From NCBI RefSeq assembly GCF_000003815.2, contig NC_049992.1:12889650-12953649 (forward strand): a stretch of DNA of 64,000 bases, given 5' to 3'. Made by a program: the position numbers and the translations under genes. The stretch's first letter is position 1; every line of letters begins with the position of its first letter. This document shows positions 9,657 to 35,892 of this stretch, piece after piece. Under the pieces are notes generated by a model that saw only the letters and a program-made list of their open reading frames with translations, was not told where the DNA came from and searched no databases. The DNA is from Branchiostoma floridae (taxonomy: Eukaryota; Chordata; Leptocardii; Amphioxiformes; Branchiostomatidae).

Positions 9657-11913
9657 AAAACACAGGGTAAATGTGTGTAGACATCTCCCTAGACTGTCTC
9701 TTGGTAACAACATAAGGACGGCTGCCGGGCGCGGCTACAGCGGAAAAAAAAGACAACTACATTGTCGTCTGAGTCTCGGTGTAAAAACTTTGGTGAGTTC
9801 TAACGTTTATAACGTTATATTGCATTGATTGCTAAAGCCTCATGTATGGACCTCTTGTGCTAAAAAGAATACATGTACATGTACATCCCATATACCTTAC
9901 CTCAAAGAAACTTATATTTCAGACTGTCACATATCTTTGTAATGCTTGATCGACACAATAACGGTAAAGAATGCCAGAGGCTGAACCTCTGAACTAGTGT
10001 ATGTTTCAATAGAGTAAATGAATACGATGAAGGACGTAAAACTACATGGCACATATATTCAGGCTGATGCCATGAATAAAGTAGAACAAGAATTATTTCT
10101 GGCACAGAGTGAAGCGCTAATTTCTATTTCTACCTCAGACCCTTAGTGGAGCTGTCAATTATTTGCCATGCATGCTGACGTATGTTTTTTTAAAGATCTT
10201 GCCTTGATCTATTATTTTGTCACAGACAAATTTACTGCGCAAATATAAGATACTTTTTATCGTTTTATACCCAAATCTAATCAAAGAATGGTATATGTAC
10301 ATTTAAATGATATTTTATCTTTGCTATTTTCACCCTTATTCCATTTTTCATCATGTTTTATTAATCGTTTTACCGCCCACGTTTTACGTCAGCCGCCAAT
10401 TTTCTGTAGGAAAATTTGATTCACTGAATGAATATGAAAATCCTAACTGCATAATGCAAACCTCCGTTTGCAGCTTCAATGCATAGTGTTTAGCATATGT
10501 TGTATCGCCCTTTGCGTTATTCTTCTGTACTTCAAATTGTAAGGGAAATTATCAAAGTTCGACCAGCGTTCAACCAACGGATCTATATATATATATATAG
10601 ATTATCAGGTAAGGTCAAAGTTCAAAAGCAACGGGGTCAACCTTCACGCGGAAGTGAAAGACCAAAAAGTCGGCTTGCTGTGTGGCTGAAGAGGAAGCTT
10701 TCGTTCCTGTTTTTCGTCCCGAAAACGGGTTGTTTTTCTTCAGAAATGCAGTTCACGACAGGGTAGAAGAGGAGACAAGCCTGTTTAGCTATGCAGGGCT
10801 AAGACAGGTCGTATCAGACGCGCGAGGTTCGCCTGGCGTTCCCGTAACTTTTATCAGTTAGCTTTCGAAGTAGACATGTTATCCGGTATGTGCAGATATT
10901 TCGGTCCGTTGTCGGAAAACAGGAAACCACACTGTCTATAGTGATCATTATATCGGGTAAGTACGCCCCTCTTTCATATAAGATATTTAGACACAACTTT
11001 GGCAATTTTTGTATGTTTGTAATACCTGGAATGTAACTGAGAAGAACTACATTTTGTAACTAAATTCTAGCTCGTACATAATGTGTAGCGACCACACGAT
11101 GGTAGAAACCAGGAGGTTTAGAAACTAAAGCATTTGTCATTCATTGCTATTTCCCAGCTTCTTGCACGTTTTGACTAGGCAGTGAGTAGCTGAAGTCACT
11201 CATATATTAGGTTATATAGAATTTCGTTCTATCCGCTTTCCTATTTTTGTTCTGTTAAAGCAAGAAACGGAATTTATCTGATGTTTGCCTTCTCCCCCTC
11301 CCTATTTTACTAGAACCGCCTCCTTTAGCTTGGCCCTGATTGGTCAGCCCACATGCGTCATCAATCTTTGATTGACATGCAACGATGTAAACAACTTTAA
11401 TTGTCTGTTTCTCGTGCAAGAAAAAAAGTGACCTGCTGCTGCGGATACATATTAATCTTTGATGTGATTTTGTGTTTTATGTGTGTTTGCATTTAAGCAG
11501 CTTGTTTGCATAGTTTTATGTGGTTTTAGAGGCCACCTGTCAGATTATTTCTTCCCTTCAATAACACTTGCCATCCCTGTGGTGTTAAAACCCCCGAATG
11601 ATTTATTTATTGGCTAGAGGATAGTGTGTCCAAGTATTTTTTTTTTAAACAAAAAAAAAATGTCACAAATTTAGGTTGGAAAATGGACCCATTGTCCACT
11701 TTGTACATTTGGAAGTTAAATATAGCTTTTAAAAAATCAGATATCAACATTTGGATGTAGCAAGAAAACAAAATGACAAATCTGGAATGGAATTTCCAGT
11801 TACAAATTGCTTATGACTGAGGACAACCTCTAAGTCTGACACTCATATTTTTGTTCATTCATTCTCACCACAGTCTCCACAACAAAAAACATGATCATGA
11901 AACCACTAGTAGT
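9657..11913 (+). promoter_or_regulatory. Possible promoter and non-coding first exon region of the PI3K gene
   Basis: The coding start of the PI3K gene (13796) sits in an exon preceded by a splice acceptor (AG at 13774-13775), so an upstream non-coding exon is expected. A moderately GC-rich patch at 10600-10900 is followed by a good donor (GGGTAAGTAC near 10955), one candidate exon end. A CCAAT box (GATTGGTCAG near 11338) lies further down. There is no TATA box I would trust. The rest of this stretch holds nothing I recognise. Confidence 0.3.
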
Positions 11914-12085
11914 ACAGCCAAACCTGTCTATAGCAGCCATTCAATGGACTGGAGAAATGTAGACAGGTGGCCACACACTATAGAGAAAATGCTGATCAAT
12001 TGACTGAGCAGTAAGCTATACATGATTTCAGTAACCACTGGCCAGGTGGTCACTTAAAGGTGGCTGCTAATACAGGTTTGACTGT
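11914..12085. mobile_element. MITE with ~25 bp inverted ends
   Basis: Left end 11914-11938 (CCAAACCTGTCTATAGCAGC) and right end 12062-12085 (GCTGCTAATACAGGTTTGAC) are inverted repeats with few mismatches. The 120-bp middle includes further GGCCACC/GGTGGTC inverted motifs. It is non-coding. Confidence 0.65.
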
Positions 12086-13074
12086 ACAAGACTGCACAAA
12101 ATTCCAGTACATGTTAGTTTGGATTTCTCAGCCAATGAAACAAGCACAGCTGATTAGATTTGATTAGATTGTATTGTTTGTGGGAGGCAAAAACAGGACA
12201 ATTTGATTTTGATTCTTTTAGCTTCCACTTCATATCTCAAATTCATATTAGAATTTATCCAGAGATGTACCATATTCCCAGTTAAACTATGTTTGAATTT
12301 GTATCAAATAACCAAACATACAGGTAATTTGTATTCAATGCTCAAAGCAAATTGTTGAGATGAGTTCAAGTTTTATACTACTCAAAAGTCTAATAAAAGC
12401 AGGAGATTTGACAGACTATCTGTGAATTGTTCCCCTGTTGGCTATAAGATAGCCTGAGAATCTAATTCATTTGTCTTCAAAGATGATATTGATCAAATCT
12501 GTTGGATTATGTTGGGCTTGTCTGGCTCTGTCTGCAACATTATCCAATAGCTTTACTGTTGTTTGCAGGTAATCAGATATGAAAAACATTTTAACTAAAA
12601 TGGCAATCATTCAAAGAATTTTCATAAATACACTGTATAAAGTCTCTCTTTGACAATAATTGCAAATTTTATGTTAGTAGATCAATTTCAGTGCCTAGCA
12701 TCAACAAAGTGCACTATGATACTTTCCTTAATTTAATAATTTTATCAGGCCAGAAAATCACTGAATAACAAGGTCCTTTAATAGTCCCTTCCAAGATGAC
12801 AGCTGACATTCTGGTGACCTATCCATTCCCTTCCTCAGGGCAATACTCAGACTGGTTCTACAGGTATTTTGCACAACAGACATAGATATTGCTGCAGCAA
12901 TAATGTAGTAAATCCAAACGTATAGTCGAGCATGTATAATATGCAAGTTTAATATTGTCCAGGAGCAATAAACACTCAGTAAGAAAGTCAACCAAATATT
13001 CTCAGTTTCTTTTTACGAAAGTGGTCCCAAACGTAACTAAGTCTATATTCCCTTGTCTCTACCAGACGCCAAAT
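12086..13074. other. Intergenic or 5' UTR intron, nothing recognised
   Basis: AT-rich sequence with no coding frame of note, probably within the first intron of the PI3K transcription unit if the upstream exon guess is right. Confidence 0.35.
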
Positions 13075-13276
13075 TGCTGGAAAAATTGTAGAAATGGAAC
13101 AAATAGAGGAGTGAGCTGGCCAGAGAGCTATAGCCGACTAGGGAACAGCATGCAATTGTGTGCTGTTTCCTAGCCGGCTATATTTCCTAGCCAGCGATCG
13201 CATGCTGTTCCCTGGCCGGCTATAGCTCTCTGGCCGGCTCACTCCTCTATTTGTTCCATTTCTATGATTTTTCCAG
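13075..13276. mobile_element. Long foldback element (~75 bp arms)
   Basis: Left arm 13075-13150 and right arm 13196-13276 match as reverse complements over about 75 bp, sharing GGAACAAATAGAGGAGTGAG, CCAGAGAGCTATAGCC and GGGAACAGCATGC. The loop of about 45 bp contains further inverted pieces of the same motifs (TAGCCGGCTAT). It would form a strong stem. There is no coding content. Confidence 0.8.
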
Positions 13277-13795
13277 TGATCCAGAGACTAACAAGTTAGT
13301 ATGGCACATATACAATCATACATTGCATGCTTTGTAGATTTAGACAAGGCACATGATAAATCCATATTTGTCTATCCACCTCAGTCAAAAGATGGAAATC
13401 AAAATCAATCAAAAACATAGCAGCGAAACATTGATGCAATTGAAGTTTAACTTAGATGCAGCCCACCTCCACATGGTGGAACCAAGAAGGTCAACAAAAA
13501 TGAAATTACCAAAACGAAAAGACATGCCATTACATGGACTATGAACACTGAGCTTTCATTCTACTAATGTTTTTGTACCATGTATATGTAGTGATACATG
13601 TTTATAGATTTATTAGGACTCAATGTAATCTGTATCTCTGTTATATCTGACCCTTACCTCCCTCATGACCTCAATGAAAAGTGGCCTGGAGGCGGATATA
13701 AGCTTCTCATGAATAAATAAAGGTTTAAAAAAACTCCTTTTTGGAGCTACTTACAGTTTTCCCCTTTACCTATAGGTAACTAACACCTACCCAAG

Positions 13796-28063
<14,268 letters not shown>

Positions 28064-29623
28064 CCACTAAGCACTAAGAAAAGTCACAGCAACGTAAAGT
28101 ATAGCCTGTGTAGTTTTTGGCAATGCCTCAGAGGTGGAGACGATATTGTACCTTTATGTACCTATAATTCCACCTTACAAGTGCCTTTCTAAATCTTTGC
28201 CTAAGTTCTAATCTTGCTTGATTCAATGGAAAAGAGGGCTGAACAGGAGCTGATGGTGGTTTCACATTGATGCAGTATTATTTCCTTACTGTAGAGAATA
28301 CAATGTTTTCTGAAGGGTCAGAAAAATTAAAATGCGTTAGGCAGATCACCTTAGGCCTGCTTACTAAAGTCCACGATAATCGTTTTAAATTACTTAAGGA
28401 ATATCTTAAGGAGGAAAATGTTCTGTAGGTCAAAAAGCCTTTCTTGCCTCTTTTACATGTATATTGACTTGTGACCACTTGTGTTTGGGGCCAATGGATT
28501 ACTTTTGAGATTTAATGAAGTATATTGTATATGTCACGTAAAGCAATAACATTACATGATCTTTTAATTTTACAATTTTTAAGGCTTTTGAGGCAAAGAC
28601 TGATTTTTATATGTCTTTTTTTATATCTCTTTTCTATGCTGCACCAACAGTAGTTTTGTGAAGTCAAAAAGTGTTCAGTCTGGTGGTAATCTGGTGGTAA
28701 TTTTAGAGAAAGTGATAGTTGGATTTTTAAAAAAATGATATTGAGTATTAAGGGGCACAATTGCCAAGGCTGCATCTTTGATTTTTATAAATTTCCAGAG
28801 ATATCTACTTCATTTTCTACTTGCTGGCTTTCAAGATGATATCAAAGTACGTGTCTTAGATTTAGTGACATCTGTTCCATATTTAGTGTTTTTCAGCATA
28901 TTGCCCTCTTTATGGTCTAAATTCTTGTAGCCGAAAATTATTTTGATCTTGATGTTATTCTTCTTCTTATGAATAGTTGCGTGTGTAAGGTGCCTGTGCA
29001 ATTGTTTCCTTACCATTTTTCCTCCAAATGTTTGAAAGTTGTATTATTCCAGCGCTGCAGGCAGTGTTGATGTTCTTAGGTGCAGTTGTGATTTTACTAC
29101 ATACATATATAGCTGTACTCTGTTATAATAGCACATAAAATGTGCTGTTATTTCGATCTTAGTTGGCATGAAGGCAACATTTGTTCACAATTTTATTGGA
29201 AAATATCATTCTGCTTTTCATATCTAGAAATACACTTTCCATCTTATGAGATGAGTGGTAAAATATGGTGCCATAATATAAGACAAAAACATGGTAGCAG
29301 TGCTACAATTGTATAGGGTAATTGCCTAAGACAATGCCATAAATCAATTATTTACCTTTGTTACCACCTTTGTATGGAGGTCGAGGAGAGTTGATACCAT
29401 TTTTATTGCCCATATCAAATTTAGACAATCGTGTTTTGGACCATATTCATACGAGTGTCTCGCTAGGCTTATTTTGTTTGTGATTTTTATATTGAGTTCT
29501 CTTTGCAGAGCTACATAAATGTAATATAACGTTATATTCTTAAACTTCTATTTCTTAAATTTTTCTCAAACAGGCTACTATAATACACAATGTACATTTT
29601 GAGGTATACAGAGTCCAAATAAA
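28064..29623 (+). other. Probable PI3K 3' UTR
   Basis: AT-rich non-coding sequence follows the TAA stop. The first canonical AATAAA on the plus strand that I see is at 29618-29623. The extent is inferred from that signal only; a shorter UTR is possible. Confidence 0.45.
29618..29623 (+). terminator. Candidate poly(A) signal AATAAA for the PI3K gene
   Basis: Canonical hexamer 1.55 kb after the stop codon. Another lies at about 30306. Neither is confirmed. Confidence 0.4.
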
Positions 29624-30883
29624 CTAATGATAACCATTCCAATCATGATCATTACATGTTAATGGTGCCATAAATATACAAACTTTCTTGAGCCTTGTTT
29701 TCATCATCCCCAGACTTTTAGTACAAATCTTAAGACAAACATGCAGTTCCAAGGACATTTTTAAAGTCTGCACTTTGTAAAGATGTTATATATTCTGATG
29801 GCATAATGATTGAAGTATTCAAGAACATTATTATTGTTAACCACCTACTGTTTTGTAGGATCGTCAAGAATCACTGAAAGATTCAACAATACAATATAGT
29901 GGATTTTAGATGGTAAAAATGTTTATTGTTAATCACCTATACAGGTAAATTTAATCACTGTTTACTTAGGCAATTCATCTAGCCTTACTGGGTATGTCAG
30001 GATTTGAACTGAGGAAACATTTACTTATTTCTTAGATTATTGTTTTATATAGTTTGTTCTTTGCTTATGTAAATGCACCCGTTCTGTATATCACTCAGTT
30101 TATACAGTACATCAGGTTAAGCTTCGTAGAATGCCTGCAATGGCGTTCTGTTGAATGTACATGGTGCATGCAGCTATCCACAAATCTATTGCATTGTTGC
30201 AAAAAATGCTATTTTATCTTGCACACTTACTTAGCGATTGAAAAAATACATTCCAGAAGACAATCAAAGTGTGAGCTTAAGGATTGTAAACAGTATGAAT
30301 CTACGGAATAAAGTACTTGAGCACAAATGTATTGTTACAGTGTATGTTTCCAATGGTATTATATATTGACTTTGATAGTATAATCTCACGACACATCAAA
30401 ATTATATTCTATAAACTACCCTTTGACAAACTGACTTGAACTTATGAACGACATCGAATAGATTTTTTTCAATCGAGCTATAGGTACTGCCGGTCAACAT
30501 TAATTTGTTAAGCCATTTTCTAAACTCAGGACTCGTAATCGTATGTCTGAATGACTTGCAATTTTGCAGGTAATTGCTGTAAGCCAGGTAAAATTACCTA
30601 GTTGCCTACGAAGAGTAGAGGCAACTATAGATAGAAGTCTAATCCTCATTCCACGAAGCTACCTTTATTGTGTGCCTTTCTCTTCGCGCAGCTCAGTGAT
30701 AGGAGTCTACCATTATGAACTCCATATACTAGCAACAGTCCAGATAACTCGGTACATGTCAATGGCGCCCGTAGGCGGATTGTATGGCACAATAGTATTA
30801 ACGCTTGCCCAATATGATTTTACTGTGGATATTCAAGTGTGGTGCCTGGCAGTAAAAGTCAACGTCAGCGAAGCTACACATTC
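29624..30883. other. Intergenic stretch
   Basis: There is no recognisable gene. A 116-codon frame at 30564-30914 has no family resemblance. A short hairpin (AGTTGCCTAC/GTAGAGGCAACT) lies at about 30599-30625. Confidence 0.4.
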
Positions 30884-31330
30884 ATTGGTCAATAAATGTT
30901 ACGCTGACCAATAGCCATATAGCGTTGTATGTCGTACGGGTACACCGGTAGATTATCCCTTTTCTAAATTGGTCATTGATAATTGGCTAAAGCAATACAA
31001 TGATAACAGTGTTAGAAATCGATCGAACTTACTGATTGGTCATTCATTATCCAATGAGTATTTAGCTCAAATTAAAGTGCATGCAAGGTCCTCGGTGTCC
31101 TGCAGAATAAATATTGATCTACTTTGATTGTATGGTCAACATATCTTATTGGACCAATCAGCTAGTCTCCAAGCAGACCCAACTGTGCCTTAGAGATAGT
31201 ATCAAAGCTGACCAAAGGGAGATAGCCAGCTAAGGGAGTCAAACGGGCACCTGCTGCCGCTATACTAAGTCCTTGGCCAGCTTTGATACTGTTTCTAAGG
31301 CACCGTAGGGTCTGCTTGGAGACTACCAAT
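30884..31330. promoter_or_regulatory. Cluster of CCAAT/ATTGG boxes
   Basis: Nine CCAAT or ATTGG pentamers fall within about 450 bp: 30884, 30908, 30968, 30982, 31035, 31051, 31148, 31154 and 31326. Several have the NF-Y-like context GATTGGTCA or ACCAATCAG. No gene start is evident next to them, so promoter function is conjecture. Confidence 0.3.
31163..31325. mobile_element. MITE family B, copy 1
   Basis: Inverted arms 31163-31213 and 31273-31325 carry AGTCTCCAAGCAGACCC, GCCTTAGA and AGTATCAAAGCTG and their complements. The ends match those of elements at 35893, 59891 and 60600, defining a local family with consensus end TAATCTCCAAGCAGATCCT. Confidence 0.8.
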
Positions 31331-31500
31331 CAGCATCCACATCATGAAGTTAACATAGGCAGGTGTAGTGGCACATCATTCCATTGGGTGATGGCGGCGT
31401 TCTTGCACTGCATGTAACAGTTACAGCCAGGCCGTTTTATTTCATCACAGGCGAAATTTTTCATACGTCGATGTAGGCTAGACATCCAGGTAATAAGATA

Positions 31501-31576
31501 CGCCAAAAAAAGTTACTCAAGCAACTGGATATGGTTTCAAAACCATATCCAGTTGCTTGAGTAACTTTTTTTGGCG
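31501..31576. repeat. Perfect palindrome: 37-bp arms, 2-nt loop
   Basis: 31501-31537 and 31540-31576 are exact reverse complements (arm begins CGCCAAAAAAAGTTACTCAA). Diverged pieces of the same sequence (TTGAGTAAC...TTTTGGC, then CTGGATGTCTAAC) occur at 5165-5215, 22318-22375 and, inverted, at 31460-31500. It is therefore part of a dispersed repeat that has folded back on itself. Confidence 0.9.
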
Positions 31577-31614
31577 AAAATTTTCATACTTTTTCATGAA
31601 GTACGTTATCTTGC

Positions 31615-32100
31615 TTGTTTAAGCCCCGTTTACAAATAAAGAATTTAGCTCGGCCGAGTTGTCGGCGAGCTCCAAATGGACATTTTCGGCCGGAGTATGA
31701 CCGTCGTTTGGGCGATTATGCGGGCCTCGCCCGATTTTTAGCAGCTCGGCCGGCGTTTGCGGGGCACTTGCAGCTGCGCTTAATTTCAGCGAGCCCTTGG
31801 CGGCGAGCGTTGAGCTCGGAGAGCTCGTCAATGGGTTGCCTGTAGCTTGACCGGAGCTTGTCCGAGCAATGGCCAAGACTTGGCCAATACTCGGGCGGCA
31901 ACCCGACGGTTTTCGACTCTCTTTCTTTCGGTCGGAGTTTGCCCGAACTCTTCGGCCTCGCGCCAGACTCGTTCGGGCTTCCTGCAATAACCGGACGATA
32001 TTCCGTCCGACTTTTAACTACTTTGGCGTGCTTTAGCCTTTAATAGGCGAGCGTTGCGCTGGTGTCGCTGGGAGCTTGGGGAGGGCTCCGGCAGAATTTA
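31615..32100. repeat. GC-rich segment with many CGGCCG/GAGCTC-type motifs, probable repeat
   Basis: This segment is much more GC- and CpG-rich than its surroundings, and its frames on both strands are short and overlapping. I recognise no protein. It looks like a dispersed element, but no second copy is in the window. Confidence 0.35.
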
Positions 32101-32851
32101 ACTGTCACCTAATCAATTTGACACCTGTGTTGAACATGCACGTCCCTTTGTTTTTGGCTTTCATCTTTAGTAAACAGTTTGTTTCGAAATATAAAATGAA
32201 TAAAGACTACTGTATGAACTTCTCTAGAAAAAATTGCTATGGATATTAGGGTTCCGGTTCGGAATTTCAAGTGACCAGATATCTAAATAGTCCCTAAGAA
32301 TAAGACGCAAATCAGAGGTTGTCTCCATAGTTTTGGCTCTAGATTTTTCGGCTATCGCTTTAGCAACCTATAATCTTTTATACTTCTCCAAATGCTTGTT
32401 GTTCGTAGCGTTTTATGGTGTCGGAGATTTGATCGTGCGGCGAACACTTCCTGGTATGAGTGCGCGCGATAGCGGTAAAGCGTTTCGTAGCCTGATTACC
32501 CAGATCGTGTGTTCTATGTGCGTTTTGGGAGCTCGCGGAAAACGTATCGGATAACTTTTTTTTCCTTTTTACTCAGTATACAGAAGAAGTCTTGACCTTC
32601 ATTGCCATATTAGTCATTATCCCAGGAAAACTCATTTTTACCGTGTAGCGGCCTAGCTGTAAAAAATGGCCCCAAATTAGCAATTTTTGGATGAAAAGCC
32701 TATATTTTTGATGGTTTTTACCAAAAATAACATTGCTACAGAAAATGTCAAATGAGTCTGTCGGTCAGCGACAAAACACCCTTTTCTATCGAAAACATTG
32801 AATTATCCGAAAATAGATGTTTTGAGAAGTGCTAGTGCTTTTCTCAGAGAC
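32101..32851. other. Intergenic stretch, nothing recognised
   Basis: No gene, RNA or clear repeat seen. Confidence 0.35.
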
Positions 32852-33475
32852 AATTTTTGCAAAGGCGCGGACCTGCGGAAAGTTTTCGGGGTCCAAAAAT
32901 GAAATTTCCCCAGACCGGCCGAGATGGCCCGTTTTTGGCCCAAAATGGCATTTTTGCAAAGGCGCGGACCTGCGGAAAGTTTTCGGGGTCCAAAAATGAA
33001 ATTTCCCCAGACCGGCCGAGATGGCCCGTTTTGGGCCCAAAATGGCATTTTTGCAAAGGCGCGGACCTGCGGAAAGTTTTCGGGGTCCAAAAATGAAATT
33101 TCCCCAGACCGGCCGAGATGGCCCGTTTTTGGCCCAAAATGGCATTTTTGCAAAGGCGCGGACCTGCGGAAAGTTTTCGGGGTCCAAAAATGAAATTTCC
33201 CCAGACCGGCCGAGATGGCCCGTTTTGGGCCCAAAATGGCATTTTTGCAAAGGCGCGGACCTGCGGAAAGTTTTCGGGGTCCAAAACTGAAATTTCCCCA
33301 GACCGGCCGAGATGGCCCGTTTTGGGCCCAAAATGGCATTTTTGCAAAGGCGCGGACCTGCGGAAAGTTTTCGGGGTCCAAAAATGAAATTTCCCCAGAC
33401 CGGCCGAGATGGCCCGTTTTGGGCCCAAAATGGCATTTTTGCAAAGGCCCGGACCTGCGGAAAGTTTTCGGGGTC
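32852..33475. repeat. Minisatellite: ~6.4 copies of a 97-bp unit
   Basis: The 97-bp unit contains GCAAAGGCGCGGACCTGCGG, AAAGTTTTCGGGGTCC, AAATTTCCCCAGACCGGCCG and AGATGGCCCGTTTT. Copies are almost identical. A TTTTTGG/TTTTGGG variant alternates in the first four units, suggesting growth by dimers. Because 97 is not a multiple of three, each unit shifts frame, yet the array is open in several frames on both strands. It is inserted in a LINE fragment just before the zinc-knuckle codons. Confidence 0.93.
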
Positions 33476-33856
33476 ATTCAGAGGAATGTGGTTATGTCGG
33501 CCTTTTTCAATGCGGAGTCTATGTGAGCTAATGCGGAGCTTTGTGATGGCTGTTCTGTGCCGAATGTTTGCAGTCTTTAAGTATTTCTCGTCGTTGTAAG
33601 TAGTCTTAAGTAATCTGTATGTTCGTAATTTGTTGTTGTTGCGCATTGCTGTTATGAAAGCTTGAAGGTACATATCTTTTAAACGTTGGTCGATGGATGG
33701 AATTATTTGTGATGGATTTAGGACAGATGATATGGGAGAATGCCAGACATAGCCAAAACCACATTCCTCTAGCGTCTTGCGGACTCCAGTGTCTTCCATA
33801 CAGAATGGAAGACATGAAGAAAACAGTACAAAACAGAGAGACCGATTAAAACCCAT
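33476..33856 (-). mobile_element. LINE C-terminal fragment interrupted by the minisatellite
   Basis: The minus-strand frame encodes ECGFGYVWHSP, then RLKDMYLQAF, then AITKLRISSHRLRIEKGRH. These align with the same region of the LINE at 310-1959 (YQGFGHIWLNP, RLQDIYVQNW, AITQLRISCHKLNIETGRF). The sequence stops at IPLND, exactly where the 97-bp repeat starts; the zinc knuckle that should follow is missing. Confidence 0.82.
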
Positions 33857-35221
33857 GAAAACACGTCAGAAGAAGCTGTAGCCGAACCTCTGCTTGGAAT
33901 GTAGCATTAGAGAGTAGAGACCCTCCTCAAATTTAGGAAATTCCGAATCAGCACTACTCTCAGATGTTCGGCTCCGGTTGTTTTTTACGTGTTTTAAGCG
34001 TTTTTATCGGGATTTCCATTTATCCTGTTTTTGATGTCTAGAGCTTCGGCTCAGGCTGTTTTTTAAGCGTTTCTAGGCTCTAGTCGGAGGGGTAATCAGC
34101 CTTCCCTCCAAAAATAGGCGCCAAATCTGCTAGAGTTTCTGCAACGGATGTACTCAAATGTTTTGTATGTAACATTACTTTCACGACGAAGCCGTTAATA
34201 GACCCGACGATCTCCCGCACTCTTCAGTGCAGCAGAAATGGAAAATGTCAGCTTACCATGCCTGGTTAAGTCCACCTGTGGTTGATGGATATGGCATTAA
34301 TGATCAATATGTCATAATAACATCTAATCCATATCTACATGTGATTCCGGAAAGGCCAGGTTCTGCCGCAAAGTCTGATTAAATGTTTCCATCTGTCATC
34401 CTTCATTGATATTCTGGAAATGTTGTTTTAGTCTATAATGTCTAAGATATTGCTTTTAAGTTAAAATGACTAGAATAACTAAATTCTCATCCAAACATTT
34501 CCTAGCTATGTCTAAGAAGTATCCATTAGCGTTGGTCTGTCACTGAATCTGACATGACGGAAATATCCATCAACTTGGTTTCTATCCCTTCTCTGTCCTT
34601 TTTATTTAAAAGCTATCCTTTTTTATATTTTTTGGGAACATGACAAGTTATAGATAAACGTATTGTGGTTTTCAATTCATAGTTGGACCTCGGTGCGCGT
34701 CGATAAGATTTCAATCTTATGTGTTGAAATTATATTTTTGTTCGTCCTGAGAAGGACACAGTAACGTTACAGTTGTTAACGGACTGTTTCGTGATCATTT
34801 CACAATAAAGTAAAATCAAAGACTAAAAATTAAAAGAAACATAATAAGTGATCGATGAATCTTAAGTAGTTAGGATACGCGTTGGTTGTTTTATTCTCCA
34901 TACACGAAGTAGAGGGGGATTTGCATTCTGTTGAAAGCCAATTACTAATCCACACCTAGTGGACGCCGGTGAGAAGGACCGGAGATGAGCTCCTCAAGAA
35001 GCGCGGCGCGTTCATGAACAAAGAGATGAATCAATAGACCGTGTGACGAAACTGTGTGACGAAACTGTGCTTCTCATCTTCAAGTCTTTGTATGCTCCGG
35101 CTCAGTCTCGTGTCCTTGTGGATGATTATGAAGCAGGAACAGTGTCAAAAAAGTACAATATACGTATATGTATATATACTTATAATTGATATGTCAGCCT
35201 TTCCCCGATTTTCGACAGCTA
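33857..35221. other. Intergenic stretch
   Basis: No coding sequence recognised. Nothing repetitive stands out beyond AT-rich tracts. Confidence 0.4.
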
Positions 35222-35309
35222 AAATCAAATGTAGTGGTAGATAATCGTATATGTATATATCTATCGTATCGTATATATAGCGCTTATCTACCACTGCATT
35301 TGATTTTGA

Positions 35310-35395
<86 letters not shown>

Positions 35396-35507
35396 CATAT
35401 GTATTTACATATGTATGTAGAGAGAGAGAGAGAGAGAAAGATATAATTCTAAAACATCTGAGAGAAGGATATATTTGTCTTAAATACATCTATATATATA
35501 TATATAA

Positions 35508-35539
<32 letters not shown>

Positions 35540-35555
35540 TGAGAGAGAGTCTATA
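35222..35555. repeat. Hairpin followed by (GT)n, (AT)n and (GA)n microsatellites
   Basis: Inverted arms at about 35224-35247 and 35282-35305 share AGTGGTAGATAA and its complement. Then come GT repeats (about 35311-35346), AT repeats (about 35349-35390), and GA repeats (35420-35440 and 35505-35550). Frames in this stretch are low-complexity artefacts. Confidence 0.85.
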
Positions 35556-35892
35556 TCAATTCACATTTCCACATATTTTATTACTCTAGATCAATGTATA
35601 ATGCATAAAGATAAGACATGTTATTCACATAAGCAAGTATTTCTATAAGCCTTATCAATCGGATCCTAAATCTGATTGGATCTCAAGATTTATTCCGTCT
35701 CATCTAATTTCCTGCCGGTGTTGAGAATACAACTATGAAGCCTCTAATATAATGTCATTCCTGAAGCTGTCGTCACACTAGTAGCGACCTTTGACAGATC
35801 TTTGATCGCCAGAAGGTCTGACGGATTTCAAAATCGCTAGAGCGAGTTGGGGGTGTTTTTCGCCTGAAAATCTTCCCTACCACATTAGATGG

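Noticed and set aside
30564-30914. 116-codon frame as a new gene
   Set aside because: No motif, no splice context, no coding-like composition that I can judge; a frame of this length is expected by chance.
31615-32043. Overlapping frames in GC-rich DNA as a new gene
   Set aside because: Frames are open on both strands because stop triplets are rare at this composition; no recognisable domain.
32852-33475. CRISPR-like array
   Set aside because: There are no unique spacers: units are contiguous near-identical 97-bp repeats in a eukaryotic genome, i.e. a minisatellite.
32786-33856. 356-residue repetitive protein across the 97-bp array
   Set aside because: It is a LINE fragment fused to a minisatellite; the repeat is equally open in other frames and on the other strand, so coding is not supported.
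35145-35589. Frames encoding YIYIYI/VCVCVC peptides
   Set aside because: Pure microsatellite translation.
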